Source of the DNA: Pseudomonas marginalis
GTDB lineage: Bacteria > Pseudomonadota > Gammaproteobacteria > Pseudomonadales > Pseudomonadaceae
DNA length: 64,000 nt
Assembly: GCF_008692035.1 (NCBI RefSeq)
Contig: NZ_VTFG01000002.1
Span: 2,094,676-2,158,675 of the forward strand
Direction of reading: 5' to 3'
Shown in pieces: positions 25,674-34,566 of this stretch. Both the position numbers and the translations under genes were made by a program. Positions within the stretch are counted from its first letter, which is position 1; every line of letters begins with the position of its first letter. The notes below the pieces were generated by a model. It was not told the DNA's origin and did not search any database. It was given only the letters and a program-made list of their open reading frames with translations.

Positions 25674-26620
25674 TGGGCCAACGTCCGCCACCTACACCCA
25701 TGCTGCAAGCCTTTGTCAGTGCTGCACGAACAGGCAGTTTCGCCCGCGCAGCATCAGAGTTGAGCCTCACCGCCAGTGCCATCAGTCATCAGATCGCAGG
25801 TCTGGAAGAGTGGTGGGGCGTTCAGTTGTTCGAGCGCCATTCGCGGGGCGTCAACCTCACAACCGCCGGGCAGGCTTTGTTGCCGGTGACCGATGATTTT
25901 TTCAAAACCCTTGAGACGGTGTTGCACTCGCTGAATCCGCGCAAATCTCAGCCCCTTTATCTTTCGTGCACTTCGTCCCTGTGTTCGACCTGGCTAATCC
26001 CCAGAATGCATGGTTCCCACACCGACGCTTCATTCAATCTCGACCTGGTATTGACCAGTGCGGATATGAATAGCGCCAATCTCGGTGCCCATCAATTCGA
26101 TGTTGCGATTGTGATGGGGTACGGCGACTACCCGGATCATCATGCCGAGCTTCTGATGCGCGATGCCGTGTTCCCGGTTTGCTCACCGGAGTTTCAACGC
26201 ATGAATGGCGATATTTCGCTGACGGATATCGCGCGGTATCCACTCATTCACCGTGTGGACGATCAAGTGTGTCCAGGGTGGGAAAGCTGGTTTGCGTTCC
26301 AGGGCCTGGCAGCTGCGCCTTATCACCATGGGCCGCGCTTTCCGGACTCAAGCCTGGCAATCAGTCTGGCAGTGAAGGGTGGCGGGATTGCGCTGGCCAG
26401 GACAGCGTTGGTGTATGACCAGTTGGAAGAAGGTGCATTAGTCACACTAGGCGGCCCGCTGATGATGTCGCCGGCGGCGTACTACGTTATTTGTAGGAAT
26501 GGGCGGCAGTCGGAACCTGATATCGCTCGGTTGATTGACTGGCTCAAAGAGAGCGCTAGAAAGTTTCAGCAAGAAGTTGAAATCCGGTATCCGCAAATCG
26601 CTGGGGTTGGCGCACTTTGA
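25673..26620 (+). CDS. LysR family transcriptional regulator, GcvA type
   Basis: This 315-residue regulator has the winged helix at residues 10-65 (LQAFVSAARTGSFARAASELSLTASAISHQIAGLEEWWGVQLFERHSRGVNLT) and a GcvA-like effector domain with DVAIVMGYGDYPDHHAELLMRDAVFPVCSPEF and a closing GGIALARTALVYDQLEEGALV. The ATG overlaps the transporter stop by one base, so regulator and transporter are cotranscribed rather than divergent, unusual for LysR systems. It probably controls this small operon in response to a small ligand. Confidence 0.85.
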   Translation: MGQRPPPTPMLQAFVSAARTGSFARAASELSLTASAISHQIAGLEEWWGVQLFERHSRGVNLTTAGQALLPVTDDFFKTLETVLHSLNPRKSQPLYLSCTSSLCSTWLIPRMHGSHTDASFNLDLVLTSADMNSANLGAHQFDVAIVMGYGDYPDHHAELLMRDAVFPVCSPEFQRMNGDISLTDIARYPLIHRVDDQVCPGWESWFAFQGLAAAPYHHGPRFPDSSLAISLAVKGGGIALARTALVYDQLEEGALVTLGGPLMMSPAAYYVICRNGRQSEPDIARLIDWLKESARKFQQEVEIRYPQIAGVGAL

Positions 26621-26646
26621 TCGTGTGATGTTACTGAAACGGAGGC

Positions 26647-26685
26647 AAAAAAAAGGCCGCACCCTGCCAAGGAAACGGCCAAAAA
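26647..26685 (-). terminator. Terminator after exbD
   Basis: GGCCG and CGGCC flank a 20-base segment, with a run of A on the left that becomes a T-run on the minus strand. It ends the leftward tonB-exbB-exbD operon about 20 bases after the exbD stop. Confidence 0.8.
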
Positions 26686-26704
26686 ATTGTCGAGGCTTTT
26701 GAAA

Positions 26705-27106
26705 CTAACGTGCGGTAATCACCGACAGTTTGGTAATCCCCGCGCGCTCGATAGACGCCATGGCTCGCGCCACTTCGCCGTAGTTCACACCATCGTCAGC
26801 CTGCAGTTGCACCCGCACATCGGGGTCCTTGGCCTTGGCCGCCTGCAGGTTGAATTCCAGCAGGTCCGGCTGGATTTCGTCCTTGTTGATAAACAGTTTG
26901 CCGGCGCCGTCGATGCTCACCACCAGCGGGTCCTTCTGCTCCACCGGGGCTACGGCCTCGGTCTTGGGCAGGTTGATCGGGATCGCATTGGTCAACAGCG
27001 GCGCGGTGACGATAAACACCACCAGCAGCACCAGCATCACGTCTACCAGCGGCGTGACGTTGATCTCGCTCAGTACCTCATCACTGTCTTGTGTGGAGAA
27101 GGCCAT
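26705..27106 (-). CDS. exbD: TonB system transport protein ExbD
   Basis: This 133-residue inner membrane protein has one membrane helix near the N-terminus (PLVDVMLVLLVVFIVTAPLLT), which carries the essential Asp in the LVDVML motif, and a periplasmic domain ending in ERAGITKLSVITAR. It forms the proton-driven motor with ExbB that energises TonB. One base separates its start from the exbB stop, so the two are cotranscribed. AGGCG before the ATG serves as ribosome binding site. Confidence 0.93.
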   Translation of the reverse strand: MAFSTQDSDEVLSEINVTPLVDVMLVLLVVFIVTAPLLTNAIPINLPKTEAVAPVEQKDPLVVSIDGAGKLFINKDEIQPDLLEFNLQAAKAKDPDVRVQLQADDGVNYGEVARAMASIERAGITKLSVITAR

Positions 27107-27107
27107 T

Positions 27108-27827
27108 TCAGGACGCCTCCTTCACTTTTTGCGGGTTGCCCGGCGCATGTTTAGTCAGGGCCGGGTGCAGCAGCACACGGAAGGAGTTCTTCTGCGCCAG
27201 GCTGTAGAAGTCGTGGGCAAAGTCATCCAGGTCCGCCGCCGTGAGCTTCAGGCGGCGCAGGAAGTAGTTGTAGACCAGCACCGCCGGCACCGCGACGGCG
27301 ATCCCCACGCCCGTGGCAACCAGGGCGGCACCGATGGGGCCGGCCACGGTTTCAAGGCTGGCGGAGCCGGCGGCGCTGATGCCCTTGAGCGCTTCCATGA
27401 TCCCCCACACCGTGCCGAACAGGCCGATAAACGGCGAGGTGCTGCCGATACTGGCGACCACGGCCAGGCCGGTTTCCAGGGAGCGGCGCTCACGTACGAT
27501 CTGCTGGCGCAGGGCACGCTCGAGGCGGTCCTGGTGGTTGATCGCCTGGCTCAGGTCGGCCGCATGCGGCGCTTCCCCGACCTGGATCGCGGCGTAACCG
27601 GCCTGGGCCACACGGGCAGCGGCGCCGGGCTGGGTTTCGGCCAACTCGGCGGCCGAGTCGAGGCTCGACGCCGCCCAGAACTGTTTGTGGAACTTGCGAT
27701 CCTGCGCTTTAAGGCGACCGAACTGCACGCCCTTGAGCAGGGCCAGGCCCCAGGTGGCGACCGAAAAGACTACCAGCAGCCAGATCACCGCGCTTTCGAT
27801 GGATTCAAGTGGAGATGCTAATGCCAT
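27108..27827 (-). CDS. exbB: TonB system transport protein ExbB
   Basis: This 239-residue protein has three membrane helices. Helix one is near 10-30 (SIESAVIWLLVVFSVATWGLALL). The conserved STSPFIGLFGTVWGIMEALKGIS and VAGPIGAALVATGVGIAVAVPAVLVYNYF form helices two and three. It assembles as a pentamer around ExbD. The ATG at 27827 was chosen over a longer frame because GAGGGAAAA lies just upstream. It follows tonB after 54 bases. Confidence 0.93.
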   Translation of the reverse strand: MALASPLESIESAVIWLLVVFSVATWGLALLKGVQFGRLKAQDRKFHKQFWAASSLDSAAELAETQPGAAARVAQAGYAAIQVGEAPHAADLSQAINHQDRLERALRQQIVRERRSLETGLAVVASIGSTSPFIGLFGTVWGIMEALKGISAAGSASLETVAGPIGAALVATGVGIAVAVPAVLVYNYFLRRLKLTAADLDDFAHDFYSLAQKNSFRVLLHPALTKHAPGNPQKVKEAS

Positions 27828-27881
27828 GATGTTTTCCCTCTGTACAAGTCGCGGCGTGTGCTGCACACCGCAGCGCAATAG

Positions 27882-28697
27882 TTAGTGAATCTTGAAGTCG
27901 ATCGGTACGCTGACCCAGCCGTCCTGGGCCACATCGCCCTGCTTGGCCGGCACGAAGCTCCACCGCTTCACGGCGGTCAGTGCGGCGTCGTCGAGTTGCT
28001 GGCGACCGCTGCTTTTCTGGACCTGGATCTCGCCCGGCTTGCCGCTGGCCAATACATGCACCCGCAACAACACCGTGCCTTCCCAACCGCGACGCTGCGC
28101 CAGGGACGGGTACTCCGGCGCCGGGTTCTTGAGGTACGCGGCGTTGGCCGAAGCCGGTGTCACCGGGGCTGGCGCGGGCGGAGCGGGCGCAGGGGCCGGT
28201 GGCGCCGGTTGCGGTGGCGTGGGCGCCTGCTCGACCGGTTTCGGTGCGGGCTTGGGCTCAGGCTTTGGCACCGGCTTGGGCTTGGGTTTTGGAATCGGCT
28301 TGGGCGGCGCCGGCTTGGCGGCCAACTCATCCACCACCGGCGGCGGTGGCTCGACAACAGGCGGTGGCGGTGGTGGCGGCACAGGCGGTGGCGGTTCCAC
28401 CACGGGCGGTGCCGGCTGGGAAAATTCGATGGTCATCGGCGGAATCTCCGGCGGCACAATCGGCAGCACCGGGGTGGGTTTCTGGCTGACCCAATAAATC
28501 ACTGCACCGTGCAGGGCCAGTACCAACAAACCGAGCAGGATCCCCTCGCGGCGGCTGGAGAATCGCTTCGGGGTTTGCTGCGTTCGCAATTGCCCCAACG
28601 GCGCGCGGTGCGGCCGGCCAAGGTCGACCAACTCACCACTCGGTGCCTGGCGCCATTGCGCCTCGGGTGCACTGGCGGCGGTCTGGACATTGCCCAT
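27882..28697 (-). CDS. tonB: Energy transducer TonB
   Basis: This 271-residue protein spans the inner membrane once (ILLGLLVLALHGAVIYWVS near residue 50-70) and the periplasm with a long Pro-rich arm containing PPPVPPPPPPPVVEPPPP and a Lys-Pro repeat KPIPKPKPKPVPKPEP. The C-terminal domain NPAPEYPSLAQRRGWEGTVLLRVHVL with SSGRQQLDDAALTAVKRWSFVPA contacts TonB boxes of receptors. About 40 residues precede the membrane helix, longer than in E. coli, as is common in pseudomonads. It may serve the receptor encoded at 31055-33370, but TonB proteins are often shared. Confidence 0.93.
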   Translation of the reverse strand: MGNVQTAASAPEAQWRQAPSGELVDLGRPHRAPLGQLRTQQTPKRFSSRREGILLGLLVLALHGAVIYWVSQKPTPVLPIVPPEIPPMTIEFSQPAPPVVEPPPPVPPPPPPPVVEPPPPVVDELAAKPAPPKPIPKPKPKPVPKPEPKPAPKPVEQAPTPPQPAPPAPAPAPPAPAPVTPASANAAYLKNPAPEYPSLAQRRGWEGTVLLRVHVLASGKPGEIQVQKSSGRQQLDDAALTAVKRWSFVPAKQGDVAQDGWVSVPIDFKIH

Positions 28698-28864
28698 TGA
28701 TTGACTCCCTACGGTTTCGAAACAAAAAAACCGACGGGCCTGCGTGGAAGGCCGTCGAGGGCTGAATCATCGGGGCCAGACGCTTATCTCTTAAAGTAAT
28801 CTTTGAAGTTATAGATAGATCAAATTTGAATAAACGAATGCTCTGCAAACACCAAAGCCCCGGC

Positions 28865-28898
28865 CCACGTGGCCTGGCGCCGAGGTGGTTTTTTTTGA
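28865..28898 (+). terminator. Possible plus-strand terminator
   Basis: A GC-rich segment with CCAC/GTGG and GGC/GCC pairs is followed by eight T on the plus strand. No plus-strand gene is visible upstream. It might end a short unknown RNA starting in the AT-rich segment near 28790-28840; the evidence is weak. Confidence 0.3.
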
Positions 28899-28921
28899 TG
28901 CTTTTCAGGCATACAAAATAT

Positions 28922-29788
28922 TCAGTTAAGGCATGGCTCAACAGGGCTGTTTGCGCACAAATCGAACAGTTCGGCCTGTAAGCACTGCCCCGCAGCACTC
29001 AGGCCATGACGGGCATACAACGCCAGGCGCACGCCTTGCACCACGGGCAAACCGCTGTCCGGTCCCAGTTCCACATGCCCTGGCTGCACGACCCGTCGCG
29101 GCAACAGACTCACACCCAACCCCGCCGCCACCGCCGAACACACGCTGGCCAGGCTGGCGCTGGAATAACCGATGCGCCAGCGCCAGCCGCCCACTTCCAG
29201 GTGGTGCAGCATTTCATTGCGGTACAGGCCGCCCACCGGGAATGCCACCAACGGCAGAGGGTCGCGCCCCAGGCACGGCGTGCTGCGGCTGTCGACCCAA
29301 CACAGCGGCTCGGGCCACGACGCCAGGCAGTCATCGCTGCTACCCATCTGCTTGACCAGCAACACGTCGAATTCACCACTGCGGTATTGGCGCTGCAACT
29401 CGGGGCCCAGGCCGCTGGTGACCTCCAGGCGCACCCGTGGATAGGCCAGCACAAATGCCGACAGCAACGGCATCAGGCGCTCGGCGGCAAAGTCTTCCGG
29501 CACACCCAGGCGCAGTACGCCGTCGCTCTGTTGGTTGATCAACACATCGGTGGCTTCTTCATGCAACGCGAGGATGCGCCGCGCATAGGCCAGCAAGCGT
29601 TCGCCCTCGGCGGTGGCGACCACGCGGCGCTGGTCGCGGTCCAGCAGCTGGCACGCCACCGCGTCTTCCAGGCGGCGGATCTGCTGGCTCACGGTGGACT
29701 GGGTCAAGTGCAGGCGCTCGGCGGCGCGGGTGAAGTTGCCGCAGTCCACCACGGCGACAAAGCTGCGCAACAACACGGGATCGAACAT
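28922..29788 (-). CDS. LysR family transcriptional regulator
   Basis: This 288-residue regulator begins MFDPVLLRSFVAVVDCGNFTRAAERLHLTQSTVSQQIRRLEDAVACQLLDR, a typical LysR winged helix. The effector domain follows, with GVLRLGVPEDFAAERLMPLLSAF and the closing GLGVSLLPRRVVQPGHVEL. In-frame starts at 29800 and 29812 are also possible; I chose 29788 because it fits the family length best. It is divergent from the CynX/NimT transporter gene 108 bases away, which it probably controls. Confidence 0.85.
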   Translation of the reverse strand: MFDPVLLRSFVAVVDCGNFTRAAERLHLTQSTVSQQIRRLEDAVACQLLDRDQRRVVATAEGERLLAYARRILALHEEATDVLINQQSDGVLRLGVPEDFAAERLMPLLSAFVLAYPRVRLEVTSGLGPELQRQYRSGEFDVLLVKQMGSSDDCLASWPEPLCWVDSRSTPCLGRDPLPLVAFPVGGLYRNEMLHHLEVGGWRWRIGYSSASLASVCSAVAAGLGVSLLPRRVVQPGHVELGPDSGLPVVQGVRLALYARHGLSAAGQCLQAELFDLCANSPVEPCLN

Positions 29789-29896
29789 CAGCGTCACCAT
29801 TCTCTTTGCCACTGGTTGGCATGGTTATATTTAATTTCAGAATACCTTGGGTGCTGGCCATACTCACGCCTCATTTGCCGACTGCAAGAGCGTTGC

Positions 29897-31084
29897 ATGA
29901 CCCTGAACAAATCCCTCGCCGGCTGGGGCCTGCTGGTGGTGCTCGGCCTGAACCTGCGGCCGATCCTCAGTTCCATCAGCCCGTTGCTCGGCGAGATCCG
30001 CCAGGCCACCGGCCTGAGTTTCCAGAGCAGCGCCCTGCTGACCAGCCTGCCGGTGGTGTGCATGGGGCTGGTGGCGCTGGTGGGCGTGCGCGTGGAAGCC
30101 CGCCTTGGCGAACGGCGCGGCATCGCCCTGGGCCTGATAATGATCCTGCTGGCGTGCCTGGCACGCTGGCTGATGGGCCAGGCCTCGGCGCTGCTGGTCA
30201 CGGCGTTGCTCGGCGGTGCGGGGGTGGCGCTGATCCAGGCCTTGGTGCCGGCGATGATCAAGCGCGAATTCCGTCATCGCGTGCCGGTGGCGATGGGCGT
30301 GTATTCGGCCTCGCTGATGGCCGGCGGCGGGCTGGCAGCGCTGCTCAGCCCGCTGGTGGCCACGCATTTCCAGGAATGGCAGGCGGGGTTGGGGGTGTGG
30401 CTGCTGCCGGCGCTGGGCGCCTTGCTGCTATGGGCCTGGCTGCCCCTGGGCGCGGCCAGAAATCCACAGGTGGTGCCGGCCTTCAAGGACCTGCGCAATC
30501 GTCGCGCCTGGTTGCTGGCGCTGTATTTCGGCCTGGTCAATTGCGGCTACATGAGCCTGGTGGCGTGGCTGCCGGCCTACTATCAGCAACTTGGCTGGGG
30601 CGTGTTGCCCAGCGGTTCGCTGCTGGCGTTCATGACCATCTTCCAGGTGCTCGCCGCGCTGTTGATGCCGGTGCTGGCGCAGCGCGGTATCGACCGTCGG
30701 CCGCTGCTGGGCATCGCCCTGCTGGCCCAGACCGTGGGTTACCTCGGCCTGATCGTCGCGCCGCAGGAATATCCGCACCTCTGGGTGGCGCTGTGCGGCT
30801 TCGGCCTGGGCGCGTGTTTCGCCTTGAGCCTGCTGCTGACCCTCGACCACCATCGCGACCCACGCCAGGCCGGGCAACTGGCGGCCTTTGTGCAAGGCGT
30901 GGGCTTCTTGATCAATGCGGTGTCGCCGTGGCTGACCGGCTGGTTGCGCGGGCTGACCGGCAACTTTGTCAGCGCCTGGGTGGTGCTGACGGTCACGGCG
31001 GTGGCGATGCTGGTGGTGACGCGCGTGTTCAGCCCGGCCACCTATCGCACGGGGCTAGAAGTCATAGCGCCCGGTCACTCCTAG
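29897..31084 (+). CDS. MFS transporter, CynX/NimT family
   Basis: This 395-residue inner membrane transporter has about 12 hydrophobic segments. The start LAGWGLLVVLGLNLRPILSSISPLLGEIRQATGLSFQSSALLTSLPVVCMG is the CynX/NimT hallmark. Members move cyanate, 2-nitroimidazole or similar small solutes, and many have no assigned substrate. The ATG at 29897 begins at the first family residue; the much longer frame upstream is a shadow of the LysR gene. Its last 30 bases overlap the convergent TonB-dependent receptor gene. Confidence 0.86.
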   Translation: MTLNKSLAGWGLLVVLGLNLRPILSSISPLLGEIRQATGLSFQSSALLTSLPVVCMGLVALVGVRVEARLGERRGIALGLIMILLACLARWLMGQASALLVTALLGGAGVALIQALVPAMIKREFRHRVPVAMGVYSASLMAGGGLAALLSPLVATHFQEWQAGLGVWLLPALGALLLWAWLPLGAARNPQVVPAFKDLRNRRAWLLALYFGLVNCGYMSLVAWLPAYYQQLGWGVLPSGSLLAFMTIFQVLAALLMPVLAQRGIDRRPLLGIALLAQTVGYLGLIVAPQEYPHLWVALCGFGLGACFALSLLLTLDHHRDPRQAGQLAAFVQGVGFLINAVSPWLTGWLRGLTGNFVSAWVVLTVTAVAMLVVTRVFSPATYRTGLEVIAPGHS

Positions 31085-33370
31085 CGTGCGCGGCGTACCA
31101 AGCAGGCCTTCGTAGCCGCCGTTCCCCCCCGTCCACAGCGTGGTGTAGTAGGTCTTGTCGAAGGCGTTTTTCAGCCATAACGACACGTCCCACTGCCCTT
31201 GCTCATAGTTGCCACGCAGGCCGGTGGACAGGTTGACCACGGCGTAGGCAGGAATCTGTCCATAGTCGGAGTCCTCCACGGTGCCCACAGCCTTGGAGCG
31301 GAAGGCATAGCTGGCGGTGACGTAGGGTTCGAAGCCGTTATCCAGGTTCCACTTGTATTCGCCGTTGGCGTTGGCGATCCATTTCGAGGCCCCCACCACT
31401 TGGTGCCCACTCAGGTCACAGGAGGCCGGCGCACCGGGGCGCAGACTGACTTCCGGCGGGCACGGCGCATCTTTGTAAGACAGGTAGCTCACATCGTTGA
31501 ACGAGCCGTTGAGGTTCAGCGTCAGGCCCTTGATCGGCACCAGGGTGCTTTCCACCTCGACACCCCGCGAGCGCACCGAACCGGCGTTGGTCAGGTACTG
31601 CACACGGTTGTCCTGGTCATAGGCATTGGTCTGGTAGCCGTTGACCTGAGTCCAGAACAGGTTGGCATTGAGCTGCAGCCGCCGGTCCCACAGGGTGCTT
31701 TTGAAACCCAGTTCGACGTTATTGGCGCGCTCGGTGCCGATCAGCAGTGAGTCGGCCCCGGCCGTCGGTGCCGAGCCTACCGCCAGGTTGACCCCGCCGG
31801 ACTTCTCGCCATGGGACAAGGTCGCGTAGCCCAGCAGGTTTTCGTTAAAGCGGTAGCTCAGGTTGAGCAAACCCGAGGGGCTGGTGCTGTATTGCGTGAG
31901 GTCGCCGGAATCGTACGCCCCCGCGCGCCCGCGTCGAGCCGTCGCGGCAGCACCGGTGACCGCCGCACCGCCAAGGGGAGCGTTACGCGTGACCCAGGCA
32001 CTTTTTTCTTCATAGGTGCCACGCAGGCCGGCTGTGAAATCCAGGCGCTCGGTGAGGTGCCAGGTGCCCTGGGCAAACAGTGCAAAACTGTCGGTGCGAA
32101 TGTGCCCGTTGCCGACGCTGCTGACGTTGGCCAGTGCGCCGGCTGGCGTGCCGTTCCAGATGTCGGCCTGCGGCCCGTAATAGCTGAAGGATTTGTTATC
32201 CAGCGAATTACCGAAGTAGTAGGCACCGAGCACGTAATCGAAGAACCCGCCGGTGGGTGAAGCCAGCCGGAATTCCTGGGACCACTGCTTATCTTCCACC
32301 GACACCCCGGCGTTATACGACGCCGGCACGTTAAGGCCGTCGTCGTTACGCGGGGTGAAATTCCAGAAGCGATAGGAACTGACCGAGGTCAGGGTGAAAT
32401 CACTCGGCAACGTCCAGTTGGCCTCCAGCGACGTACCGCCCTGGAACACGGTGACGTGCTGGTCGCTGTCCAGGTTGACCTTGCGGTGGGTGCCATCGAC
32501 CAGGGTCGCGCCTGCCGCGTTGGCCCGCGACTGGTAGAGGTTGGTGCCGTTGATGGTCGGCCCGGTGCTGTACAGCACCCGGGTGCCGGCGCTGGAATCC
32601 TCTTCGTTGTAATCGCCGATCCAGCGCAGGTTGAAGGTCTCGCTGGGCTTGTACAGCAGTTGCCCGCGAAAGCCCTGGCGCGAGCCGCCGTTGAGGTCAT
32701 GGCCGTTGTATTCATTCTTGATGTCGCCGTCGCTGCGGGTGCGATACGCCGAGAAACGCCCCGCCAGGTCATCGGTGAGCGGGCCGGAAATCGTGCCCTT
32801 GGTCTGGAAGTAGCCGTCCTCGCCCAGCGAGGTTTCGATGCTGCGCTCCGGGGTAAAACTCGGCGCGCGCGTGCTGATGTTGATCACCCCGGCGGTGGTG
32901 TTTTTGCCGAACAAGGTGCCTTGCGGGCCGCGCAAGACTTCAAGCTGCTCGATGTCCATCAGGTCGAACACCGCCATGCCCGGCCGCCCGAGATACACGT
33001 TGTCGATATACAGCCCTACGCTGCCTTCCAGGCCGTCGCTGGCCGGGTTGTTGCCAAGCCCGCGGATCGACACGCTGGACTGGCGCGCATGCATATAGGC
33101 GACGTTGACGCTGGGCACCAGTTGCTGCAGATCCTGAATCCGATACACCCGCTGGCTCTCCAGGGCCTGGCCGCCGATCACGCTCATGGGCGTCGGCACT
33201 GCCTGGGCGCTTTCGGTGCGCCGCCGGGCGGTGACGGTGACCGTCTCCAACTCGCCGCCGGCGCTCTCGCCCTTGCTTACCGGCGCGGGCGTTTCGGCGG
33301 CCTGGGTCGGCGACCAACTGGAACTGCCGGCCACCAGAATGGCCAGGGGCAAGGACTTCAACAGACTCAT
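31055..33370 (-). CDS. TonB-dependent outer membrane receptor
   Basis: This 771-residue receptor has a signal peptide ending near ...PTQAAE (residue 25), a TonB box ELETVTVTARRR near 40, a plug domain with YRIQDLQQLVPSVNVAYMHARQSSVSIRGLG and LRGPQGTLFGKNTTAGVINISTR, and a 22-strand beta-barrel ending in the typical aromatic LGVTGRYDF. The ligand is unknown. A TonB receptor next to an alkylsulfatase regulator also occurs, as I recall, in the ats region of P. aeruginosa, so sulfate ester uptake is the best guess. It is divergent from a LysR gene across 151 bases. AAGCGGCTCC... precedes the start poorly. Confidence 0.9.
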   Translation of the reverse strand: MSLLKSLPLAILVAGSSSWSPTQAAETPAPVSKGESAGGELETVTVTARRRTESAQAVPTPMSVIGGQALESQRVYRIQDLQQLVPSVNVAYMHARQSSVSIRGLGNNPASDGLEGSVGLYIDNVYLGRPGMAVFDLMDIEQLEVLRGPQGTLFGKNTTAGVINISTRAPSFTPERSIETSLGEDGYFQTKGTISGPLTDDLAGRFSAYRTRSDGDIKNEYNGHDLNGGSRQGFRGQLLYKPSETFNLRWIGDYNEEDSSAGTRVLYSTGPTINGTNLYQSRANAAGATLVDGTHRKVNLDSDQHVTVFQGGTSLEANWTLPSDFTLTSVSSYRFWNFTPRNDDGLNVPASYNAGVSVEDKQWSQEFRLASPTGGFFDYVLGAYYFGNSLDNKSFSYYGPQADIWNGTPAGALANVSSVGNGHIRTDSFALFAQGTWHLTERLDFTAGLRGTYEEKSAWVTRNAPLGGAAVTGAAATARRGRAGAYDSGDLTQYSTSPSGLLNLSYRFNENLLGYATLSHGEKSGGVNLAVGSAPTAGADSLLIGTERANNVELGFKSTLWDRRLQLNANLFWTQVNGYQTNAYDQDNRVQYLTNAGSVRSRGVEVESTLVPIKGLTLNLNGSFNDVSYLSYKDAPCPPEVSLRPGAPASCDLSGHQVVGASKWIANANGEYKWNLDNGFEPYVTASYAFRSKAVGTVEDSDYGQIPAYAVVNLSTGLRGNYEQGQWDVSLWLKNAFDKTYYTTLWTGGNGGYEGLLGTPRTLGVTGRYDF

Positions 33371-33447
33371 AAGCGGCTCCGGAACCCGGAAATATCCATC
33401 GAGAGATATTCCTTTAGGTTATTTATGTTTTTACGAACATTTACTGC

Positions 33448-33470
33448 ATAAGAGATAGCCTTTATAAGGA
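33448..33470. promoter_or_regulatory. Candidate LysR operator, copy 1
   Basis: ATAAGAGATAGCCTTTATAA lies 74 bases before the LysR gene at 33522 in the divergent region with the TonB receptor. A near match occurs at 37440-37459 in front of the paralogous LysR gene, at almost the same distance. Confidence 0.5.
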
Positions 33471-33521
33471 GTCGACCTAATGCATAGCCAATGCATTTCC
33501 CGGATATTTTTGATGTGAAAA

Positions 33522-34466
33522 ATGCATATCGATCTGCGCCAGCTTCGTCACTTCATCGCCCTTGCCGAACAACGCAGTTTTGTCGCCGCCGCGTTGACGG
33601 TGAACCTGTCGCAATCGGCGTTCAGTCGCAGTATCCAGGCCCTGGAACACAGCGCCGGTTGCCAGCTGATTGACCGTGGCCGCAAAGACCTGGCGCCGAC
33701 CAAACAAGGCCAGGTATTGCTGGAGCACGCCCGGCGCCTGGTCAGCGGTGCGCAGCAACTGGCCAACGAGATCAGCCAGTTCAATGGCCTGGAGGCGGGG
33801 GAATTGCGCTTCGGTTGCGGCCCGGCACCGGCCGGCGGCCTGATCCCGCGCGCCATCGGCAGTTTTATCGGGCGCTACCCCAAGGCACGGGTGCAGTACC
33901 AGGTGGACGACTGGCAAAGCCTGAGCAAACGCCTGCTCAGTGAAGAGTTCGAGTTTTTCGTCGCCGACACCCGCCACTTCGAAGCCAACCCGGACTATCA
34001 CACCCACCGCCTGCGCCCGCGCCGCTGGTATTTCTGCTGCCGCGCCGGCCACCCACTGGCCGGGCGTGGCAGCGTAAGCGCCGCCGAGCTGATGAGTTAC
34101 CCACTGGCCGTGACCATCCGCCCGCCCAACCTGCGCAAGGTCATCGTCGACCTCAGCGGCCGGCCCGATTACCTGCCCAATGTCGAATGCGAGAACGGCT
34201 ATAGCCTGATGGGCGTGGTGCTGCGCTCCGACGCCATCGGCATCGTCAGCGCCAACAGCGATGTGCTGCACATGGCCCGGGGCGAACTGGTGTGCTTGAC
34301 GATCGAGGGCCTGGCGGAGGATCTGGAGGAGCGTTACACCCGCTACGGCATCGTCAGCCGTGCGGGGTATCGCTTGTCGCCGCTGGCCGAAGCGATGATC
34401 GAGCAGATCAAGCAGGTCGATGAGTTGGATGAAGAGGTGTGCACGCTGGAGAACGTTGCGGTCTAG
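33522..34466 (+). CDS. LysR family regulator, sulfate ester module (copy 1)
   Basis: This 314-residue LysR protein begins MHIDLRQLRHFIALAEQRSFVAAALTVNLSQSAFSRSIQALEHSAGCQLIDRG with the winged helix at residues 5-62. The effector domain shows ELRFGCGPAPAGGLIPRAIGSFIGRYPKARVQYQVDDWQSLSKRL and VLRSDAIGIVSANSD. It is a clear paralogue of the protein at 37518-38438, sharing blocks such as LRFGCGPAPA and DRG-KDL-PT. It sits between the TonB receptor (divergent) and a sulfatase-like gene (same strand, 100 bases downstream) and probably controls one or both. Confidence 0.86.
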   Translation: MHIDLRQLRHFIALAEQRSFVAAALTVNLSQSAFSRSIQALEHSAGCQLIDRGRKDLAPTKQGQVLLEHARRLVSGAQQLANEISQFNGLEAGELRFGCGPAPAGGLIPRAIGSFIGRYPKARVQYQVDDWQSLSKRLLSEEFEFFVADTRHFEANPDYHTHRLRPRRWYFCCRAGHPLAGRGSVSAAELMSYPLAVTIRPPNLRKVIVDLSGRPDYLPNVECENGYSLMGVVLRSDAIGIVSANSDVLHMARGELVCLTIEGLAEDLEERYTRYGIVSRAGYRLSPLAEAMIEQIKQVDELDEEVCTLENVAV

Positions 34467-34566
34467 GCCATGCATTCACTGCATCAAAGCCAGTCCCCAA
34501 ATGCACTTGCCAGCCCCCCACTCGAACGGCGAAAAACCTCACCTGTCCTCCGTCTGGTGAAGCCCC

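Noticed and set aside
28690..28860. Fur box in front of tonB
   Set aside because: The AT-rich region upstream of tonB has no stretch close to the GATAATGATAATCATTATC pattern, so iron control by Fur could not be supported.
29006..29896. Long plus-strand open frame extending the MFS gene upstream
   Set aside because: It lies opposite the LysR gene and encodes a His- and Gln-rich low-complexity sequence typical of an antisense shadow; the transporter family starts at 29897.
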